A stretch of 64,000 nucleotides of DNA from Hippophae tibetana. Taxonomy: Eukaryota; Streptophyta; Magnoliopsida; Rosales; Elaeagnaceae. The position numbers were made by a program, and so were the translations under genes. The notes under the pieces were generated by a model. It did no database searches and had not been told where the DNA came from. It saw only the letters and a list, made by a program, of their open reading frames with translations. The DNA is taken from contig CM072802.1 of assembly GCA_037013495.1 (NCBI GenBank), positions 49,527,275-49,591,274 on the forward strand, written 5' to 3'. This document shows positions 37,582 to 49,671 of the stretch, piece by piece; the stretch's first letter is position 1, and every line of letters begins with the position of its first letter.

Positions 37582-37895
37582 TTTTTCTTCGTAATTGCAT
37601 GCAAAGGTAAGGATGAATAAGTAATCTAATCAATTTATTAAAATTTAAAAATTTGATTCGATTCGTCGAATTTAGATTGAATTTGATCAATAAATTTTAT
37701 AATCAGATCAGATTTGGATTAAAAATTATATCATTAATTTTTTCTTCGTAATTGCATGCAAAGGTAAGGATGAATAAGTAATCTAATCAATTTATTAAAA
37801 TTTAAAAATTTGATTCGATTCGTCGAATTTAGATTGAATTTGATCAATAAATTTTATAATCAGATCAGATTTGGATTAAAAATTATATCATTAGT
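37582..37895. repeat. 157-bp perfect or near-perfect tandem duplication
   Basis: The block starting CTTCGTAATTGCATGCAAAGG at 37587 recurs at 37744 and is the same over about 150 bases by eye, including TTCGATTCGTCGAATTTAGA-type sequence. Confidence 0.93.
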
Positions 37896-38117
37896 TTGAA
37901 TTTGGATCGAATTCAGATTGATAGATATTATAATATGTTGTATTCGATCCGTACTGAATTATTATTAAATAATAAATAAATACATATTTTATTTTATAAT
38001 ATATTATATATAAATATTATGCATATCATAATTATTTTAAATTATTATTTCAGCTTAAAAAATAAATATAAATATTTATAAAATTTTAATAATTGTAAAA
38101 ACATACTTATTATTCTT

Positions 38118-38630
38118 TTGATTTTTTTATGACTATAAATAATAATATTTGTCATAAAAATATCAACTTAAATTTTAAATTTATGTATTTTGCATTTTAT
38201 ATATGATAATAATTTATAAATAAATTTTAATATTAATATGATATTATTCAATCTAAAAAATCCAATCTGTTTGGATTCAGATCGATTATATCATATGATC
38301 AAATTTAGATTAAAAATCTTCAAATCAGTTCGGATTAGATAGAATTCGAATTAATCAAACACAGATAATTTTGTGATGTAGTAAATAATAATATTTGTTA
38401 TAAAAATATCAATTTAAAATTTAAATTTATGTATTTCGCTATATATGATAATAATTTATAAATAAATTTAATATCAATATGATATTATCTAATCTAAAAA
38501 ATCTGATATATTTGGATTTAGATCGGTTCAGATTGATTATATCATATGATCGTATTTGAATTAAAAATCTTTAAATCCATTTGGATCGGATTGAATTCAA
38601 ATTGATAAAAAATAGATAATTTTATTATGG
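38118..38630. repeat. Degenerate tandem duplication, about 250 bp unit
   Basis: The run containing AATAATATTTGT, TTTAAATTTATGTATTT and GATTATATCATATGATC at 38140-38370 recurs at 38385-38620 with many changes. GGATCGGATT-like motifs link it to the preceding 157-bp repeat. Confidence 0.75.
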
Positions 38631-38754
38631 AGTTCACCCATGCATAGACGTGATAGAAATATTATCATTCAATACATGCTTGTGAGATAAATTACTTCAA
38701 CTTTTGCCCTTATCTTTATGTATTTCACCCCAACTACGGAAGGGTAAATGTGAC

Positions 38755-39239
38755 TGTTATGATTGATTAAAAATAATATTGGGTTTGTTAGTCAAAATAA
38801 GAGATGTCTAATTTAGAAGAAAATTCATGTAAGGTGGCTTCTTATATTATTAAAGATGGAGGTGCCTAACCTTGTTTGAATGAAAAAATGTTTAGTATAT
38901 GAAATGGAAACTTGAAGGCTCTAAATATGACTTCATTTTTTCATTGTTAATCATCTCAAAAATAGAGAAAAACTTATATGAGAAGTTTTTGAGTGAGAGA
39001 ATTTTGTTTTTTGGGTGTGTGAGAAAATTACTAAAAAGTGTGGTTGTAACAATTTTTCACATAGTGAATTTTTTCTCTACTTGTCTTTTGACAACAAAAG
39101 TGATTTTTCTTCAATTTGGAGTTTTTACTATAATTCTTGTGTTATGTATTTTCTATTTCTCTGTTATTTGATATTCTGCTAAGAAAAATCTTAGAAGGGG
39201 GAATTTGTGATTATATCATTTGATCCAAATTTCTTAACA
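38755..39239 (+). repeat. 5' LTR of the gag-only Copia element
   Basis: 485 bp, starts TGTTATGATTGATTAAAAAT and ends TTCTTAACA, followed by the initiator tRNA-Met type primer site. Confidence 0.9.
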
Positions 39240-39275
39240 ATTGGTATCAAGCCATTTTCAAAGAAAGAAGCAGAA

Positions 39276-40078
39276 ATGTCAAGAGTCAAGATTGACATTG
39301 AGAAATTTGATGGGAGAATCAATTTTGGCTTGTGGCAAGTACAAGTCAAAGATTTGTTGATCCAATACGGATTACATAAGGCGTTAAAGGGGAAATTGGC
39401 CCATGTTACCGATACTGAGTCTAGTAAAACCGACATAAGTGATAAAGATTGGGAAGATCTTGATCTAAGAGCTGTAAGTACAATTTGGCTTTGTTTGGCC
39501 AAAAATATTCTTGCAAATATACGTGGAATATCTATGGCCAAAGAACTTTAGGAAAAACTTGAAGAATTGTATCAGGCAAAAGACGTCTCAAATCGAGTGT
39601 ATTTAAAGGAGCAGTTTCATACTTTGTGTATGAATGAAGGAATTATTATGTCTGATCGACCATCTAAGTGTTCTCAATGGTATTGTTTCTGAATTGGAAA
39701 CCATTAGAGTTAAACTTAATGACAAAGATATAGCTTTAAAGCTTATCTAGTCTCTTTCATATTCTTATGAACAAATGAAACGTATCTTGATTCATGGAAA
39801 TGAGAAAATAATTTTTTCAAAAGTTACCAACAAGCTATTTTCTGAAGAAAAATGATGAATGGTGGAAATAATATTTCACTTGAAAACTTAGCATTGGTAG
39901 CTGATAGTCGGAAGAAAATGAATTTCACGAAAAAGAAGATAGTGTGTTGGGGGTGTGGACAGTCTGAGCACTTCAAAAGAAATTTTCCTAAGGGTGGAAC
40001 TGATTCGGCAACAAGCTCAAATACCGATGATGATGCTAATAGTATGTCTGTTATTGAAGACTATGGTGATGCTCTTTG
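39276..40078 (+). pseudogene. Copia gag (UBN2) pseudogene
   Basis: Starts MSRVKIDIEKFDGRINFG, the usual N-terminus of Copia gag. The UBN2 helices follow, with a stop at 39549 and at least one frame change before 39850. The zinc knuckle near 39947-39990 has CWGCGQSEHFKRN, but the final Cys is Phe. The end is acidic (IEDYGDAL). No protease follows. Confidence 0.88.
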
Positions 40079-40444
40079 AAAAGAGCATGTACATCCTCAT
40101 GGCATGCCGTTAGTTTCCAAATATTGCTATGAAAGAGGATGTGTTACTACTAACGGGCCCACAAGTTTATACACGGACATTGACTTAGTATAGATGCAAG
40201 GTGTGTGGTAAAAAAAGACGTCGATGGCTGAAGAACTCTCGAAAAAAACCAAGTGTGAGATTTACACCATAAATTTAAGCAAGTTTTTCAACACGAGCTG
40301 ATGTGAAATTCTTAGAATTGATGATTAAGTCTAAGTGGGTGTATTATTTATAGTGGAGTATGATAATTCTTGGTGCAAAAAAATATGACTGTTAGAGATA
40401 GTATTGTAGCGATAACTATGTTTATTTTTAATCAAGGTAGAGAT

Positions 40445-40770
40445 TGTTGTGATTGATTAAAAATAATATTAGGTTTGTTAGTCAAAATAAAATGTACCTA
40501 ATTAAAAAAAAATTAATAAAAAGTGATTTTTTATATTGTCAATGATGAATTTGTATAAACTTGTTTGAATAAAAAATAGATGAAATTGTTTAATCTTATT
40601 TGAATAAAGAATAGATGAATTAAATAACCTAATTTTAATGAACGAATAAATGTTTAACATATTAAATGAAAATTTAAAAACTATAAATATGAGTTCATTT
40701 TTTTATTATTAATCATCCCAAAAACATAAAAAAAACTTGTATTAAAAGTTGTTAAAAATTATATATTTTG
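40445..40770 (+). repeat. 3' LTR of the gag-only Copia element, truncated
   Basis: Starts TGTTGTGATTGATTAAAAAT after a purine stretch (GGTAGAGAT). It aligns with the 5' LTR up to about 40765, then passes into unrelated DNA that leads to the PPR start codon at 40847. Confidence 0.8.
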
Positions 40771-40846
40771 AAAGTTCTCTTGAAATAGTAACGGACAATA
40801 ACCGTAAATACTGAGAGTGCCATTTGTATACTGAAATGACAGTCTA

Positions 40847-42442
40847 ATGCGATCTCTTACCATCCTTCTTGACAAATGCAAATCCGTTTCTAATCTTAAG
40901 CAAATTCATGCCCAGCTTTTAACTCTTGGCCTCGACAATGAAAACCCATTCGCTTCAAAGGTCCTCTCTTTCTTAGCGTTATCGGACTCGAGTAATGTTG
41001 ACTACTCTTTTCGTTTTTTATCACAACTTTGCAATCCAACAATCTTTGATTGGAACACAGTAGTAAGGGGTTATTCCAAGAGCAGAAACCCAAATCGTTC
41101 GATATCCGTTTTCGTCCAAATGTTGCGAGATGGGTTCTCGCCAGACTATTTAACGTACCCTTTTCTTTTAAAAGCATCGGCTCGGTTATTGAAGCGAGAA
41201 CTTGGAGATTCTGTTCATACCCACATTGTAAAACATGGGTTTCAGTCTGATAGGTTTATTCAAAATTCCTTGATTCATATGTATGGTGCGTGTGGAGAGA
41301 TTGGATTTGCACGTAAGGTGTTTGATGATATGTTGACAAGAAACTTAGTTTCATGGAATGCCATGTTGGATGGGTATGCTAAGTGCAAGGACATGGGTTT
41401 GGCACGTGAACTGTTTGATAAAATGCTAGAGCGTGATGTTGTGTCTTGGAGTTCTTTAATTGATGGGTATGTCAAGACTGGGGAGTACATGGAGGCTTTG
41501 GTGCAATTTCAGGAAATGCAGGTTATGGGTACTAAAGCAAATGAGGTGACTATGGTGAGTGTTTTGTGTGCCTGTGCTCACTTGGGTGGACTGGAACAAG
41601 GGAGGAAGATGCATCATTATCTGGTTGAGAACAGGTTGCCACTAACTTTACAGTTGCGGACATCACTTGTGGACATGTATGCAAAGTGTGGGGCAATAAG
41701 GGAGGCTTTAGGTGTATTTCGTGGGGGTTCGTTGCAACATACAGATGTACTAATTTGGAATGCAATGATTGGAGGGCTTGCAACTCATGGGTTTATTGAA
41801 GAATCACTTGATTTGTTTGAGGAAATGCAAATAAATCAAATTGTTCCAGATGAGATCACGTACTTGTGCTTGTTGAGTGCTTGCTCTCATGGAGGATTTG
41901 TAAAGAAAGCTTGGTACTTCTTGCACTGCCTTGATAAGCATGGCACAAAACCAAAGGGTGAGCATTATGCTTGCTTGGTGGATGTTTTAGCACGTGCAGG
42001 TCAAGTGGAAGAGGCATTTGAATTTATCTGTGAAATGCCTATGGAGCCAACAACTTCAATGTTAGGTGCTCTTCTTAGTGGATGTATGAACCATGGAAAA
42101 TTGGAGCTTGCAGAAATTGTCGGTAGGAAGCTCGTAGAAATTGAGCCGGATCATGATGGTAGATATATTGGTTTATCTAATGTGTTTGCTATTTCCAAAC
42201 GTTGGGGTGATGCAAGAAGTATGAGAGAAGCTATGGAGAGGAGAGGAGTTAAGAAGTCTCCTGGGTTTAGTGTTGTGGAGATATCTGGAACCCTCCACAG
42301 ATTCGTTGCTCATGACGAAGCACATCCTCAATCGGATGAAATTTATGATATCCTATGCTTCATCACTAACCAAATGAAACTCGATCTTGACTATGAAAAT
42401 CACAACTACTGTGTGTATATGATGCAGAAGATTTGTAGTTGA
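40847..42442 (+). CDS. E+ class PPR protein, At5g08305-like
   Basis: 531 residues, single exon. The N-terminus MRSLTILLDKCKSVSNLKQIHAQLL is the standard opening of PLS-class PPR proteins that follow a short targeting segment. PPR repeats of P, L and S type run to about residue 400 (NLVSWNAMLDGYAKCKDMGLA; DVVSWSSLIDGYVKTGEY). The E and E+ segments end in KKSPGFSVVEISGTLHRFVAHDEAHP. There is no DYW domain, so it would need a partner deaminase for RNA editing. Length and sequence follow Arabidopsis At5g08305. The short N-terminus has no clear presequence; an upstream exon could supply one, but the truncated Copia LTR begins only about 80 bases upstream. The frame is intact. Confidence 0.9.
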   Translation: MRSLTILLDKCKSVSNLKQIHAQLLTLGLDNENPFASKVLSFLALSDSSNVDYSFRFLSQLCNPTIFDWNTVVRGYSKSRNPNRSISVFVQMLRDGFSPDYLTYPFLLKASARLLKRELGDSVHTHIVKHGFQSDRFIQNSLIHMYGACGEIGFARKVFDDMLTRNLVSWNAMLDGYAKCKDMGLARELFDKMLERDVVSWSSLIDGYVKTGEYMEALVQFQEMQVMGTKANEVTMVSVLCACAHLGGLEQGRKMHHYLVENRLPLTLQLRTSLVDMYAKCGAIREALGVFRGGSLQHTDVLIWNAMIGGLATHGFIEESLDLFEEMQINQIVPDEITYLCLLSACSHGGFVKKAWYFLHCLDKHGTKPKGEHYACLVDVLARAGQVEEAFEFICEMPMEPTTSMLGALLSGCMNHGKLELAEIVGRKLVEIEPDHDGRYIGLSNVFAISKRWGDARSMREAMERRGVKKSPGFSVVEISGTLHRFVAHDEAHPQSDEIYDILCFITNQMKLDLDYENHNYCVYMMQKICS

Positions 42443-42605
42443 GGTAGCTTAAGAGATGTTATTGTCGAAAACATCATTTTTGAAGTTTTTTCTGCCTTTT
42501 CTTTCAGAGCAGAGAGAGAGCAGAAAGAGCAGAGACGGTAGTTGTTGAAATAAATTTCAATAAAAAACAAATGATGAGATATAAGTGTCAAATTTTAGTA
42601 TTTTA

Positions 42606-42945
42606 AAATTTTGTACCAAGTTACATCACTTACATGTATAAATAGAAAATGATTGATTATTGAGTTTGAGCTCCAAAGTGCATCCACATTTGTGATTCTA
42701 TACGTGCGCTGCTGTACGTTCTGTCGAATTCGAGTGCGTGTGAGGTGAAATTTTATTTTTTGAAATTTTTTTTGGATTAAAATTTGTCCCAATTTACATC
42801 ACTTAAGAGATGTATAAATAGAAAATAATTCATTATTGAGTTTGGGTCCCAAGGGGCATCAACTTTTGTGATTCTATACGCGCGTCGTTGTCTATCCTAT
42901 CGAATTTGAGTGCGTGTGAGGTGAAATTTTTTTTGAATTAAAATT
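42606..42945. repeat. 172-bp tandem duplication downstream of the PPR gene
   Basis: TTGTACCAAGTTACATCACTT at 42611 and TTGTCCCAATTTACATCACTT at 42783 open two diverged copies. Each includes TATAAATAGAAAAT, a TTGTGATTCTATACG block and GAGTGCGTGTGAGGTGAAA. Confidence 0.88.
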
Positions 42946-42950
42946 ATTTT

Positions 42951-43100
42951 TTCACTTAAATATGACCGTTACTTTTTCACCCAGATATGACTGTTGTTTT
43001 TTCACTCAGATATAACCGTTATTTTTTTTACTTAGATATGATTGTTACATTTTCACTCAAATATGACTGTTATTTTTTCCACCTAGACATGATCGTTATT
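42951..43100. repeat. Minisatellite, six 25-27 bp units (TATGACCGTT core)
   Basis: Core TATGACCGTT or close variants at 42961, 42986, 43011, 43037, 43062 and 43089, spaced by T-rich sequence with TTTTCAC. The reverse complement holds AACGGTCATA, an AACGG core of the kind bound by three-repeat MYB factors. Confidence 0.88.
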
Positions 43101-45300
43101 TATCATAATTATCATACCTTTTCTCAAACTATAAATAGAGGACCTTAACTTTTAATTTATATCAAATCATTTTGGAAATAGCTCTTGCAGATCAAAGAAG
43201 AAGATATTAAATTATATTTTGATTTGAGCAACATAAACTTTAGAGATATAACATTCTGGACTTCATCAGTGAGGTGAAGTTTAGAGATAGAAAACAAAGA
43301 TTTCGAGTTATTTATCCTAAGGACGACGAGTCTATATGTGTTTGCACAAGTTTGGACAGCGCCACAAAATGTCTTAAATAAAGCAACCTAATTCATGATT
43401 CATATTAAGCATTACATTTCAATATATCGATAATATTGCTATTATATTATTTTTCACATATTTATTCCAATTTTTTGGTGCACTTGTGGTTGCAGGCGGC
43501 TATTTTGTCATATATGATTTTATTCTTGAAGTCTTATTGTGAATTATGATCAGACATTTGACTTGAGGAAATTAAAAATATAAATCATGATGACCATATC
43601 AACGTTGGTTGAAGGGCATGAATATCATATACCCACCTACAATAGACCAGGGTGTTTGGCACGAAGATATCTCATTACCTTAATTTACATGCATCCGCTT
43701 AATTAACTGAAATTAGTCTGTATGAATCATTATGTTATACTCTTTTTTCTATTGCCTAGCTCATAGGAACGAACGAACGAACGTACCTGCAAAAGTGAGT
43801 GAACGAGCATGCAATTAGAATTTTGAAAGCTTCACCCTCTTGAGGAGTTATGTATAACGTACACCAATTTATTAATTGATGCTCAAGATCTATATAGGCT
43901 GCATGCACATGAGTTGTGTAAGCCTGGCTTGTAATCTTTTTTTTTTACATTTTCGATCCCAATTTCAATAATGCTTAATTTAAGAACCGAATTGAATTAT
44001 CGCATGGCAATTGAAAAAAAAAAACTAATTTTTAATCATGTTAAATGAGATGACGAATTTTATTACACCACACAAAAGCCCATGTGTGCTTTTGTTTTGC
44101 AACAAACCAAATTCTAATCACCCGAAAACAAATTCAGAAAATATTTTGAAAAATTATATAAAAATAACATCTTAAAATTTATAATAACAAAAATAATATC
44201 TTATAACATTGAATGAAATCCAATTAAACCACGTTCATCATTAAATAAATATAGTTTAATTTCAAAGTCATTCAAAATAAAATTACGTGTAAAGATACTA
44301 TTTATTATGATTACAAGTTTAAAGTGTGTTATTTGTTCCCCTAATATTTGTTCATTCCAATTAATTACACCCTCAACACTATTTAAGCATAAAAAAATCA
44401 ATCATTCTTGTTATATTAATCTCATTATCATGTATACGGATTATATAAATGTACTTATTTATGATATATAAGATGAATAATTCTATATGATATTAATGGG
44501 ATGCAAGAATAACTAAGGTATATAGGTTTATTGTTATTATTAGATTTCATTAAAAGTTTTATTGATGTTGATTTTTATCAACATTGATCATTCTTTGTTG
44601 ATTTGTGAGATGAAATAAATTCTTAGGATCTTAAATCACTGTGAAAATGTGGTCTTTGGTCCTCCTATACTTATTAATAGAGTTTAGAAGAAATCTAATA
44701 TCTCATTTTGTGATTACGAGGAAAGATTATGTTTGATTGTGATTTTATGTTATGTAATAATTTATGTTTTAAGTTAAGTTTTATGTAATTGTGTATATGT
44801 GAGTATATATAGATTTTTTTTTAATTTATTAGGTTTTTTTTATCAAAATATGATTGAGTTAGTGTAGTATGGTAGAAGTTTATTAGTAATTATCTTTTCA
44901 TGATAGTTAAGGGATAATAATTAAACATTAATCTTTTTATTGTGATTAAGAAGCTTATCTAATGAATTTTAAGGCTTTTTCTTAAATGAGGTTAGTCTTT
45001 GCCACACTTATGATTAGATACACTACATTACATCCTATAATTTTAATCTTGTGATATATAAGTAGTTTCACAATAGTACTTTCCATATAACGCTAGTATT
45101 AATTCACATATTTGATGACACGTGGAAGACCAATTAAAAGATGACATGGCCCAAGTTTATTGGTAGGAAACGGAGAGGTCCAAAATGTGAGCTAAGAACA
45201 TCGAATTCCAGATATTTTTCTCATGCATAAATATCTGCCAATATCTTTTCACATATTTTCTTTGGGTCATAAAAATATATTGTCAGTTTGTAGGCTAAAA
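43101..45300. other. AT-rich intergenic DNA
   Basis: No gene recognised. A TATAAATAGAGG box at about 43131-43143 follows the minisatellite and could mark an old LTR promoter, but no partner LTR or primer site was found. A short (GAAC)n run sits at 43767-43782. Confidence 0.5.
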
Positions 45301-45361
45301 CTAGAAAGATGATCACCACTCCCATCTCATCCTCATTCATTTTCTAACAGAACAAACAAAA

Positions 45362-48300
45362 ATGCACGCATTAAGCCTTCCTCTGCAAACGGCCAATTTT
45401 GCTGCTTCAATAATCATCACAAAAAGCTCAAAGTCTTCAGCTAATTACCCCAATAATTATAGTTCAAGCCCAACAAGAAACAGAATAGTTCATAGTAATG
45501 ATAATTTTTCATCTGTCTCATGCAGAGCATCATCATCATCATCTTATGGTATCAAAGATTTTGATCTCTATGATCTTCTGGGTATTGACAGCTCTTCTGA
45601 TCACTCCAAAATAAAAGCTGCTTATAGATCACTTCAGAAACGTTGCCATCCAGATATAGCTGGCCCTCCAGGTCATGACATGGCTATTATTCTCAATGAA
45701 GCTTATGCTCTTCTCTCTGATCCTTCTTCACGTTTGGCTTACGATAGAGTAATTCTTCATATTTCGTTGTCTATAAAAATAATGATTTTTTAACTTTATA
45801 TGTTTGGGAATAAAAAATACAATTATTTATTTATTTTTGATTGTTTATATTTACATAATATATTTTGTGCTTTCTAAACGTAGCCAGGACTTGTGTTTAG
45901 GGTGAACTACATTTAAACCCAATTGTAAAAATAGACGATTTTGGCACGCGTTGACGACAATAGTTAAAATGGATCGAGTTATTGATTTTTTTTTTTACCT
46001 TAGATGTTTCGAAAATTTAACAATTTCAATATTATACACCTAATATTAGAGACATAAATAGCATATGCAGTGTGTTGTATATAAGTTATTTTAAAATTAA
46101 TTCAAATATGTATAACTAGTTACATAATTTTTATGAGGCTCTAAATTAATATTACATATAGTATGTATATTTCCAATTAAATAACATAAAAATTGAGAAC
46201 TATATAAATAAAATTAAATAATATAGTTTAATATTTACATAAAATGATAAAAAAAGTTAAATAAATTAAACAATTATGATAAACAAATAAAAAATTAAAA
46301 TACGTGAAAAATTGAAAAAATAAAATATATGCGATGTCCTCATGTATATATAACATTGAATAGTTATATTATGTAGTGTGACAAATAATAACTAAATTAT
46401 ATTGGAGATAATTTTTTTAGATTTTTTAAGAAACTATACTTAAGGTATAAAAATCGAAATAATAAAATTTAAGAAAAGTGTTAAACCTTTAAATGAGTAG
46501 ACAAAATGAATAAAAAATGTAAAAATATTAAATAACTACAGAAAGGGCATAGTTAAATTAGGATACTACCTTTTCATGACTAATAGTCATATAGAGGTTC
46601 CAAAATTAAAAAAAAGAAGCATAAATACAACATGGCATGGATTCTGAAATGAGATTTATACTCTTGGGACTTAAATTTCCTTTGGATTATGATGAGGTGT
46701 TGTTTACAATTGTTTTGGTAAATTAGGAACAAGCAAAAATGGCAGAACTTCGAGGTTACACAGCAAAACCAATGTACTCAGTGTGGTTAGGATCAGAAAG
46801 TGAAGAGAGAGCAGTTTTTGTGGATGAAGTGAAGTGCATAGGTTGCTTAAAATGTGCTTTATTTGCTGAAAAGACTTTTGCAGTAGAATCTGTTTATGGA
46901 AGAGCCAGAGTTGTAGCACAGTGGGCTGATCCTGAATACAAAATTCAGGAGGCTATTGATGCTTGTCCTGTTGATTGCATTTTGTGAGTTTCTGCTATTT
47001 TTTTTTCCCTTCAATTTATTTTAGGTTTAGAGACTCCTAAACCATCTATATGTGATCTTTCCTAGCTAGTTTACTAATTAATATGGTCACCATACATACG
47101 CATTTTCTTATTGAAACAGCTCAACCAAGACTGTATTAGAGAAATGAATAGAATAACTTACCAATGATTCCTAGGGTCTGTATACTTCTGCTCTGACACT
47201 GTATCTGTAAAAGCACTTTTGAATCAAACAGAAAAATATTTATCATGAGTGCTTTCTAGCTAAAAAAACCGAACATTTTGTCCTTCTTGTCATAGCAAAA
47301 AATACATGTTTCTTCCAAAAAATACTTTCATTTGAAACCACTTTTGTCACAAGCATATAAACCTTAGAATTTTATTCAAATAAGATATTATTACATTAAT
47401 AGTGATTAACACTGGGGAGTCATATCATCATAGTTTACATAACAACAAATTTAAATTATGTTGAGGATGCTTACATTAGGACTTGAGATGCTTAGGCTAT
47501 AAAATTAAGCATGATGATTTAAATTTCAAAAAGGAGGTATTCTCCGCCAATCAATTCAAATTAGTTAATAAAATGGAGGTAGAATTATGCATTAGTTTTG
47601 ATAGCTGAAACATTGTTTACTGAACTGATCAACATATATAGAACTGTGGAGAGGTCTGATCTTCCAGCTCTAGAATTCCTAATGTCCAAGCAGCCGCGCG
47701 GAAATGTCAGAGTAGGCACAAGTAATACTGTCGGAGCTCGTGTCTCAAATGTTTTCGAAGATGTGAAAAAATTCAAGAAGAGGCATCAAGATGCAATGGA
47801 AAATTCTTCAAAGCAGAATTCCAAGGTCAGTTTCATATATGCAACAAAAAGGATTTGACTATTTGTGACATCTTCATTTGGCTTTTGCTTAACTTTTCTT
47901 CAACTCAACAAGTTTATATTGATAACATTTTTATTTCAGGAGACAGACATACAAATAGAAGCAAGATTATCAGCAATTCAAGCGATAAGATCAATCTCCA
48001 ATTGGTTATATTGGAAAACACCAAATATAGGTGGATCCACATCAAATTCTCATCAAAAACTTTTACAAAAACCACGCAAAACCAATGAGCCTAATATTGA
48101 GAAGCTTCGAGCTGCTGCTGCTGCTAGAAAACAAGCAAGAGAGAGCTCAAAACCTCTCCATCAAACTACATCAAACAATTACATACACGACGAGGACTAC
48201 TGGATACCATTAACACTAGCTCCTCCAGTCTCGAAGCTAAAGAAATCTTACTCAACATATGTCATGAGACCTTCCACTAGTAAAAAAATTAAGGAAATTA

Positions 48301-48566
48301 AAGACAAAGATTATACAGTCAACCAAGATAATGAAATGAACCCTGTGAAATGGGGGTTCCCGGTTGGACCTGCGATGATTGCTGCGGTTTTGGTTCGAAT
48401 ACAGTTGGGAGAAGAGGCAGTTGGTGGATTGGAACATCATATGGGTGGGTCATTAGCATTGCAAATAGTAAACAGTTCTTGGGTTCCAGTAATAATAGCA
48501 GGTATTACATGGTATACTATTGGGATGATGACAATAGGATTTGTACAAGCCATCAGAAAAAAGTAA
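45362..48566 (+). CDS. DJC76: Chloroplast J-domain plus 4Fe-4S ferredoxin-like membrane protein, DJC76-like
   Basis: Four exons, all with GT-AG borders: 45362-45748, 46727-46983, 47642-47825, 47940-48566; 484 residues. Residues 1-65 are Ser/Asn-rich with few acidic residues, fit for a chloroplast transit peptide. The J-domain spans about 66-129 with HPD at 96-98, the motif that stimulates Hsp70. A ferredoxin-like domain follows with C166, C169, C172 and C209 (CxxCxxC and CP), the ligand set of one 4Fe-4S cluster. A charged linker leads to two hydrophobic helices at about 414-433 and 457-480, so the protein is probably thylakoid-bound. This domain set is that of Arabidopsis DJC76 (At5g23240, 465 residues); shorter relatives are DJC77 and DJC82. 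The exact paralogue is less sure than the family. Confidence 0.87.
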
Positions 48567-49620
48567 AGTTAAGAAGATGCACATTGCACTAATTTACTAT
48601 AAAATAAGTAGAAGATAGTAGCTATAGATTAGATGGACGAGTATACTACGTTATATGAAAACATGTAATATTTTTTACAATATTTGACTCCTTTATATTG
48701 GAGTTTATCACAGTTTAGCTCCTTGCTATATATATATATACACCAACAAAAACCTGCTTTTTATATATCATTTGAGAATCAACTAGATGGAGGAAATGGG
48801 TAGATAACAGTTAATGTTTTCAATTATTTCTCATTTTTCAAAGAGAAGGGCTGAGATTGGTAGGCAATAGCATACCAGTTGAAGATATATAGACCAATGA
48901 CCAATGTCATACATGTAATGAAAGTATTCCAGCTAGTGTGCAAGCTGATGCAACCAGTGAAGTTTGCAGTTGAAATGCAGGTGCTATTTGTAAGCCTTTC
49001 AACAAAATAAATATGCAGTGTAAGGCTTCCGTGGAGGCTAGCAGGTCAGGTGATCATATGGCTTGTAAACCTTAATTACAAGGAAATGCATGAACAATGT
49101 AAGCCTTCCACTGTTTCTTGCGTGCTCACCAATACAATGCATCAAAATTGGATATTTATGTAGGTTTTTTTACACTAAAAATACCTTTTGCATAGGTCTG
49201 TTAAAATTGATACAAATCGCGGCGTAGTAAATTTTATGTAAGGTTGTAAAACCAATGCAACATTTGCATGAGTTATAAGTAAAAACCAACATAAATTTTG
49301 CGTCGTTTTTGAGTAAAAACTGACACAAATTTGAGTCTGATTTTTAAAAAGCCGGTTTTTTAAATTTGAGTCAGTGTAGGATAAATACAATGCAACCCAT
49401 GCATGAAATTGTTCCCAAAGTATGTTATCCAACTCATCGAAAAGCACATGGATTTTTTTACATTTCCTTTTCTTTTTCTTATTAATTTCATCTTAAAATG
49501 TAAGGGATGTTTAGTATAAATAGAAAGCTTTGTTTTCATTTGAGAATCAGTAGCATCATTTCAAGATCTTCATCTTCTTCCCATAATTCACATTTTCTTG
49601 CTTCAAATGTTCTTCATTTC
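48567..49620. other. 3' flank of the DJC76-like gene and presumed LTR of the right-hand Copia element
   Basis: No gene. A repeat-like segment at 49170-49385 has AAAAACCAACATAAATTTTGCG-type units in both orientations, but clear ends were not found. TATAAATAG at 49517 followed by a CT-rich leader and a primer site at 49627 suggests that the 5' LTR of Copia element C ends near 49624; its left end is unknown. Confidence 0.55.
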
Positions 49621-49626
49621 GTTTTA

Positions 49627-49639
49627 TGGTATTAGAGCC
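49627..49639 (+). other. Primer binding site of Copia element C
   Basis: TGGTATTAGAGCC, one change from the initiator tRNA-Met type TGGTATCAGAGCC. Confidence 0.75.
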
Positions 49640-49671
49640 TTGAAGTTATGCAACTTCAAAACTATGAAATA

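Larger units (their letters stand above)
35901..38754. other. AT-rich intergenic DNA with tandem duplications
   Basis: No gene recognised. Apart from the two duplications listed next, there is only very AT-rich sequence. Confidence 0.55.
38755..40770 (+). mobile_element. Gag-only Copia element (TR-GAG type), 3' LTR truncated
   Basis: 5' LTR 38755-39239, primer site TGGTATCAAGCC at 39242, gag to 40078, 3' LTR from 40445. The 3' LTR loses similarity to the 5' LTR at about 40765, after roughly 320 of 485 bp, just upstream of the second PPR gene. No pol. Two-kilobase LTR elements with only gag are known in plants as TR-GAG. Confidence 0.87.

Noticed and set aside
42951..43100. Regularly spaced repeats, considered as a CRISPR-like array
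   Set aside because: Repeats are short and diverged, spacers are T-rich and alike, and the setting is a plant nuclear genome; it is a minisatellite.
49170..49385. Possible CACTA-like end starting CACTAAAAATACC
   Set aside because: No matching inverted end or 3-bp duplication; the repeat units are too loose to assign.
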